Source of the DNA: Kwoniella bestiolae CBS 10118
Taxonomy: Eukaryota; Basidiomycota; Tremellomycetes; Tremellales; Cryptococcaceae
Assembly: GCF_000512585.2 (NCBI RefSeq)
Contig: NC_089248.1
Coordinates: forward strand, 1,302,001 to 1,366,000
Direction of reading: 5' to 3'
Length of the DNA: 64,000 nt
The notes under the pieces are model-generated. The model did no database searches, was not told where the DNA came from, and was given only the letters and a program-made list of their open reading frames with translations. Positions 58,401 through 64,000 of the stretch are shown here, piece by piece (position 1 is the first letter of the stretch; each line of letters starts with the position of its first letter). Both the position numbers and the translations under genes were made by a program.

Positions 58401-60165
58401 AACTGCATTCTTCCAAGTTCTATCTTCTAGACCACGATCACTACACACCTCAGCTCGAGCTCCATCATTGGCTTTCACCTCATGTTCTCCCAGCATACCA
58501 TTCCCACCAGGGCTATCTCCAAACAGCCCCATGCTGACATCCTTCTCGTCATCTTCCTTTCCATGGCAATCAACCAATGACCCCATCACTCGAAATCTCC
58601 CAGAACCTGAACCCGAATCTCCCACCCTACCACCCCAAACCACTTCTGCACTCGCGCCTATAGGTCGATCTCCCATTTCACCTCCTGATCGCTCATCCAA
58701 GCTTTCCCTGATCGGTCGAATGACTTCATCCCCTCCACCGGCAGATGCTACCTCTTCCAAACTATCAGAAGCCTTCCAGGACTTGTACGCTTCGACACCC
58801 GACTCACACGTGTTTACTCCTGGGGAGATCCTTGAAATTATCACAGCCCTTCTTGCACTTCAGAAGAGGGAAGGTGGGGATCGTAGATTGTTCGCAGAGC
58901 AGTTGAACCCATTGTTCAGGGAGTTGGAGGATATCGTAGGAGATAAGTTCAATGCGCTGAAGGGAATGGAACTATCAATCCTGTCGTCTACGTCAAGACT
59001 GGAAAGGAAAGTCCAGACTAAAGATATACTGGACGCTGAAAAGGCCTTTCGGGAGGTGTTTCCTCGTATACCGGATGCGAACGATGCGAAGGGGTTGAAG
59101 AGGTGGAAGAAAGGGATAAATCATTTGATGTACCTCTGCGCTCTGGCTGGACATCAGAGTAGATTACAAGATTGGTGGGATAAGTTGGAGAGGAACGGGT
59201 TAAGTCCTGATAGCTACTCTCACCTTACCAGGTGTATATTGGCAGATAAGTTGGGACGATTAGAAGACATTCCTGGGATACTTGATCAAGCGTTCAGTCA
59301 AGATGGTTCAGAGATGAGCGAGGAGGATAAGAGTGTATTGGTGAATTTCGGTATTCATGCTTTTGCTCGAGGTCCATCGGGGAACAGCGAGAGTGAAGAT
59401 GGGTATCTGGCCAGTGCTATCGAAACTTATTCGAAAATCGTGGAAATGGATCAAGGGGACCATCAGAACCTACTTGGCTCAACTACCTCACACGGCACTA
59501 CGACTTCCAACCCAAATCCGATCATACCAATACCATCAAATCTCAAACCCACTCAACAGCTCTTCGGTCCACTCTTATTTGCGCTGGTCACCAGAGGCAA
59601 TTTGATAGGAAGTTTGACGGTGTTCAAGCATATATTCCAGAATGGTTGCACACCAAGTATCAAAGATTACATTACGTTGTTCAAGGGATTCGCAATGTAC
59701 GGTCAATCCACCCCTCCCGCTTACGGAGGCGGAGAGGCATATAGGGTATTTGGGATCAACTCTTTTAGTGGATATGATAGGAAGATGGAGAGAGAGAGTT
59801 TCCAAGATATTTGGGAAAGGGGTTCTTCATTCTCAGAGGAGAGGTATGAAGCTAGACCGCCTAAGATGGAGGGGAAGGGGAGTGAATGGAATTTGGAGAA
59901 TCTGAAGGAGATATATCTATCTTTCTTATCCCTCACCCCTCCGTCCTCTTTAGCTGGGAGCAACAGAGGAATCAACAAGAAACAATTCTGGATTATCCTT
60001 AAATCCTTTGCGAGGACTAGTGGAGGAGATTTGGATGTTATTGAGAAAGTGTGGAGGGAGGTGGAAGGGAAGTTTGGAGAGGGAAATGAACAGGGTTGGG
60101 TGGGGTGGAGGGTCGATAATAGACTGATATGGGCTAGGAGGACGTTGTTTGGTGAGGAGAAATAG
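55409..60165 (+). CDS. GUF1: GUF1 (mitochondrial EF4/LepA GTPase) fused to a PPR-like protein
   Basis: Seventeen exons: 55409-55683, 55735-55798, 55850-56084, 56162-56447, 56514-56684, 56747-56781, 56832-56908, 56962-57027, 57078-57099, 57152-57233, 57287-57354, 57407-57508, 57562-57588, 57700-57914, 57972-58071, 58124-58243 and 58310-60165, giving 1266 aa. Residues 1-90 are a mitochondrial leader. The GTPase has AHIDHGKSTLADRLLQ (P loop), ERERGITVKAQT, DTPGHVDFSYEV and INKVDLP; the LepA C-terminal domain ends VTAGLYGGHYDRKLKHLNKQ ... GNIEIPQTAFFQVL at about residue 687. GUF1 catalyses back-translocation on the mitoribosome and normally stops here. The frame continues with RSLHTSARAP, itself leader-like, a Pro/Ser-rich stretch and about 450 residues of helical repeats with PPR-like spacing (HLMYLCALAGHQSRLQDWWD, then KLERNGLSPDSYSHLTR; FALVTRGNLIGSLTVFKHIF, then QNGCTPSIKDYITLFKG). 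No stop separates them. Confidence 0.88.
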
Positions 60166-60359
60166 TGCTTGGGTGAGGCTGGTGAATTTGCTATAGTAGT
60201 GGGATATACCTCGCATCGTTTTATACCTGCATTGTTGTTATGCATATTGGATACATCGGTATCAGATTATATACCGTGCATCTCGTATATACACCTTGCA
60301 AGCTGTTTGGCTCAGGATATCTCGCCATCTGCCCTATACACCAGATCAGACTCTTCTCC

Positions 60360-62137
60360 TCACAACTCCACATCCTCCTCATCGTACGCTTCTTTGATCA
60401 GTCGATAGATGTACGAAGGGGAATGGTCGCCTCTGCACCCACCATCAAACAGATCAGCTATCACCCCATTCCACAGCATCTTGATTAGTGGTCATTGAAA
60501 GGGGGATGACTCACTCATTAGTAACAAACAACTGAACCAGCTCAGGCCTGATATAATCAAAATACGGATCCACCACCTCCGTCCCCTCCTTCCCACCTCC
60601 TCCGCCATTCCCACTCGTCCCAATCACACTACCTGGTCCCTGGAAATCTACTGCCGCATAATCGTGGTAGAGGTTCCAAGCGGGTGCGAACTTGAATTGT
60701 CCAGTGGTGATTACCACAGGCTTCGAGTGAGTCTTAGCTGCCAATGCACAGGCCAGGGAACCAGATAAAGCGAAGAGTCCTCCATTGGCGAGGACGGCGT
60801 GGGCACCGAGGATCACTTTGGTCACTCTTGGTAGGATTGCGTGGATTGAGGAGTCGGGGATGAGGATGGTGGGGATGCCGTGGGATGAGAGGGAGTGGGC
60901 GAGGGAGTGGCCCAGGTAGCTGCGAGATAGACCATAATCAGTCAGTATGAGCAAAAACGATGTTTTATGGTTCAAGGTATAAGAGTTCGCTTTGTTGAGA
61001 TTGACTCCTCAGGAGATTGGTAACAGTGAGATTCCGTACTTACGATGGTGCGGATTCAGCCACGACTACAGTGAATTTCCTATCTCTGTAACCCTGTTTT
61101 AAGAATGCTTCGACCGTCTTTGAGTGACCCATAGTAAGGATGATTTCGCTGATCATGGATTACCTGTATATCAGCTGAAGGCTCATGATCTCTTTGGGAA
61201 GGATAGTCACTCACGAAGAATGTATATGTTCCTTCGCACCCTTCGCCACATCCTCATGGGTAGTTTCCAGCTCGCCCACAACCTCTTCTATCGCCTGAAT
61301 CAAAACAGGTTTTAACTTTGCCGAATGCTTCATGAACTCCTCCGAATCGACCCGGTTGATCCCAGGCGTCTCAGGTATGTTGTTGTGTCTCGTAAAAAGA
61401 GAATTCGTACTCTGAGACAACTGCATATCTACCAGACTGCCCGATCTCTCCAGCTGAGCACGCGAATGACGCATAGCTACGAAATTCGACAAGCTCGTCT
61501 GGCGGGAGAGCTGAGCTGTCGATGGGAAGAATTGAAAGTCTGTTGCGGTCGATAGGTAGTGGTTGGAAGGGGCACTTAGACCTGGGGTTGTGGGACCCAA
61601 GAAGGGCGTTTCGGGAGCCGAGGGAGGAGCGGAGATTATGTGGGCTGCGGCTGCTGCTCTGTATTCTTCTCGAATTAGACGGAGGATACGTCGGATGATG
61701 TTTGTTGCGGCGAGTTCTGGGGCGAGAGATAAGTATCAGCTGCCCAGCAGATTTTTATCTGGCAGCTGATTGAGCGGTGCATACCTTTGGGATTGGCATC
61801 TATCAACTTTTTCCCTATACTTTTGATCAAACCCAGCAATTCATCGATAGTGGAATAACGGGCACTTCGAACGACATTTTGGATGAGGGCGGCTGTAGCT
61901 AAGGCGACGTTGAGCGAGCCAACTATTTGTCTATCAACTCAGCTGTCAGCTTGCACCTCTATTCGGATGACAGATACGGTAAGAGAGCTGACCTTCGTCG
62001 AAGCGAGGTGCACAATGCCTCTGTGAGTCGTGCATTTGGGTCATTTGATTTCTGCGTATAATGAGAGGAAGGTTAGCTGGATGTATTGATGCTGTATCTG
62101 CGAGTCAATACCTTACCAGGGTGGCGGATGCTGCCAT
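60360..62137 (-). CDS. GCD7: Translation initiation factor eIF2B subunit beta
   Basis: Seven exons: 62137-62117, 62051-61993, 61930-61785, 61716-61215, 61148-61044, 60919-60515 and 60432-60360, giving 436 aa. It is a regulatory subunit of the guanine-nucleotide exchange factor that reloads eIF2 with GTP. Visible: GSLNVALATAALIQNVV, ARYSTIDELLGLIKSIGKKL, NIIRRILRLIREEYRA, SEIILTMGHSKTVEAFLKQG, then YRDRKFTVVVAESAPSYLGH, the Rossmann-like GIPTILIPDSSIHAILPRVT, then KVILGAHAVLANGGLFALSG, and the C-terminal signature GDHSPSYIYRLIKEAYDEED, then VEL. A Ser-rich insert of about 90 residues (residues 115-205, with LSRQTSLSNF) carries many possible phosphosites. Divergent from the next gene across a 14-bp CACGTG palindrome. 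Confidence 0.95.
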
Positions 62138-62305
62138 TTTTTCCTCTTCTTTCCTTCGCTGGTAGGTCTGGAGATGATGTCTGAGGTGGTGATTGCGCGG
62201 TTAGTGGAAACAAGTATAGCTGAGGCTGACGTTGAGACAAGCAGAATCCAACATCTTTTGGTCTTTTGTCTTGATCTTTGGGTTCACTGACTCGAGGTAT
62301 AGCAA

Positions 62306-62319
62306 ATGTCACGTGACAT
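62306..62319. promoter_or_regulatory. ATGTCACGTGACAT palindrome
   Basis: A perfect 14-bp palindrome centred on CACGTG between GCD7 and the 62511 gene, about 170-190 bp from each start codon. A bHLH (Cbf1/USF-type) site is inferred. Confidence 0.55.
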
Positions 62320-62510
62320 CCAAAGACATTACAAGATTACTCGCAGAGGTCTGTGCACTCAGAGATATATACTTGAGAGATTATCTTTAACACAACACAA
62401 CCTCATAGCATATACATCTTTGCAACTCATAGACATATCCAACAGAATTGCAATCAAATCAGTATCTTCCCTAATCACATCAAATATAGTCTCTCATCGC
62501 CTCACCCGCT

Positions 62511-63776
62511 ATGTCCGGTCCACCCCCCTCAGCGACCCGGATCGTCCAATCCCTCCTATCCTCCCACCCGCACATGAACACCCAACAGATGTATCAAGCA
62601 GCCACCGAGGGATTACGTCCGATCCTCCGACCGGCTCATGTGATAGATAACCAAGGTAGGATAAGGATGAAGAGAGTCAGTAATATGAGAGAGGGGAGGA
62701 GACCTTGGGTACCTATGCCTACTGCTCCGTTCCCTGATCATCCGTTTAAGAGCGTCAAGTGGGTCTACGTCTGTCAACTACTTCTTCCTTATGTTATCAG
62801 CTTCTCTGCTCTTATGTGCTCATCACTTGCACCGATTTCTCTCTTCCCTGATCCCTCAGTCTTATGGCAAGATTATCTAGGTGATATATGACTGATCCTT
62901 GGCATACACAGCTTCCTCAAACGAACCATCCTCGCCTCTCTCGAATCGCAAGGCCTAATCCACAAAGCCCGTATCGAACGACCCATCGAAACAGACGAAG
63001 AGCGCCAAGAAGCCATAGCCACCGCAATGCGTCTAACAAGGAAAGACGAACGAACAGCCATGCGACTTAACGAACCCGTCCCTGTTCCGAGGATCCCAAA
63101 GACGACAGTAACAGAGTACGCCTGGAAGATGGGCTCGGCACCTGATCGTTCAGAACAAACAAGTATTTCAGAGAGGTTGGGCGGGGAAGCGGGATTCGAG
63201 AAGAATAATAGGAACAGGGATGTTCCGCCCCATCAGGTAGAGATTCTCGACGAAGAGCAGAGGGAGTTGAATAGGTTGAATGAGCTTGACGAGGAATACG
63301 ATAGAGCCTTGGCTTTGAGGATGCAGCGTGCGTGGGAGAAGAATCGCGGTCAATCCCTGGGACTTGGATCAAGCTCCACTGGTGAGGTGGAGGTGGAGGA
63401 GGATGAGATCAGTCGAAGATGGGATCAGGCAGTTCGATTGGAGGAGAAGTTCCTTGAATCTCAGGTTGTGGAACAGCAGCAGATCGAGGAGCGGCAACAG
63501 GCTAGAAGGGCTGCATTTAGGTTGGAAAGGGAGAGGAAGAAGCAAGAAAGAATGGAGGATGAGTTGGCTGGAAGGTTGCCGGCGATCAGAGCTGAGAGGA
63601 AGAGGATAGAGGCGTTGGAGGCTATTGAGAGTTATGCGAGACAGACGGGAGAGGATGTTAGTGGGTGGTATGAGGAGTTGGGGATAAATGAGGGGGAGGA
63701 GATACCTGTTAATGAGGATAGGAAGAAGAAGAGGGGAGGAGGTGGTGGTGGGTTCGGGCTGAAGAGGGACGTGTAG
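62511..63776 (+). CDS. Unrecognised protein with C-terminal coiled coil, perhaps mitochondrial
   Basis: Exons 62511-62758 and 62912-63776 give 370 aa. The first 115 residues look globular and conserved (ATRIVQSLLSSHPHMNTQQM, then YQAATEGLRP; GRIRMKRVSNMREGRRPWVP; HPFKSVNFLKRTILASLESQ, then GLIHKARI). The middle is basic (EPVPVPRIPKTTVTEYAWKM). Residues 200-340 are heptad-rich and Glu/Arg-rich (RRWDQAVRLEEKFLESQVVE ... RERKKQERMEDELAGRL), a long coiled coil, with a Gly6 linker and basic end. The first block has the feel of a mitochondrial ribosome-associated protein, but I cannot name the family. No clear presequence. Ends 225 bp before the window edge; 63777-64000 shows nothing. Confidence 0.7.
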
Positions 63777-64000
63777 GGTGATGATACGTAGGGCATCGTA
63801 CCTCCCTTCTAAAGGCAGGCAACATCTACTCTGACAGGTATTACAGAAGGACAAGCACACAACATGGGACAGAGTAGGCTGGATCTCGAGTACACATTAC
63901 ATAGCATTATATACATCACCTCATACACATTATAACGATCTAATGACCATAAAGCATTGAAGTCTATGCACCATTCGTACTAGTTTTCCCTTTACTCATC

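Overview
The window reads as nuclear DNA of a basidiomycete yeast of the Tremellomycetes (Cryptococcus/Kwoniella-like). I infer this from dense genes on both strands, many short introns (mostly 50-130 nt) with GTGAGT/GTAAGT-like donors and CTGAC/CTAAC branch sites, and best-known family members of fungal type. No rRNA, tRNA, transposon or CRISPR array was found. All gene models below were spliced by eye: reading frame was followed across GT...AG junctions and checked for phase and family motifs. None was tested against transcripts.

Layout. 1-477: 3' end of an MFS drug-type transporter. 981-5370 (-): NPC1-like sterol transporter. 5784-6453 (+): small single-pass membrane protein with a PPxY motif. 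6.6-13.0 kb (+): a tandem array of six small, highly diverged genes that I do not recognise and that share a two-block architecture; this is the best candidate for something undescribed. 13.5-20 kb: nitronate monooxygenase, a YEA4/SLC35B4-type nucleotide-sugar transporter, a small tail-anchored protein and the SOD1 copper chaperone CCS1. 20.1-23.7 kb (+): a 1111-residue protein with a possible OB-fold and a strong SUMO-interacting motif, possibly a shelterin TPP1-like protein. 23.9-29.6 kb: ADE2, a phosphotransferase-fold (APH/ACAD10-like) kinase and ribokinase. 30.2-38 kb: an unrecognised Cys/His-motif protein, a membrane-anchored GH15 glucoamylase, a 51-residue acidic protein and the mitochondrial branched-chain keto-acid dehydrogenase E1 alpha.

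39.2-44 kb (+): an aquaporin with altered NPA boxes and nucleoside diphosphate kinase, with a small tail-anchored protein on the other strand between them. 44.4-47.6 kb (-): two tandem paralogous four-TM (SUR7/PalI-like) proteins. 49.1-51.8 kb (+): an MSC7-type aldehyde dehydrogenase with a 7-nt exon and a GC-AG intron. 53.0-54.9 kb (-): mitochondrial cysteine synthase with a 555-nt purine-rich last intron. 55.4-60.2 kb (+): the mitochondrial translation factor GUF1 fused in frame to a PPR-like protein. 60.4-62.1 kb (-): eIF2B beta (GCD7). 62.5-63.8 kb (+): an unrecognised coiled-coil protein.

Most genes are unrelated housekeeping functions and share no operon logic. Several sit in divergent pairs, and CACGTG boxes recur in the intervening promoters.
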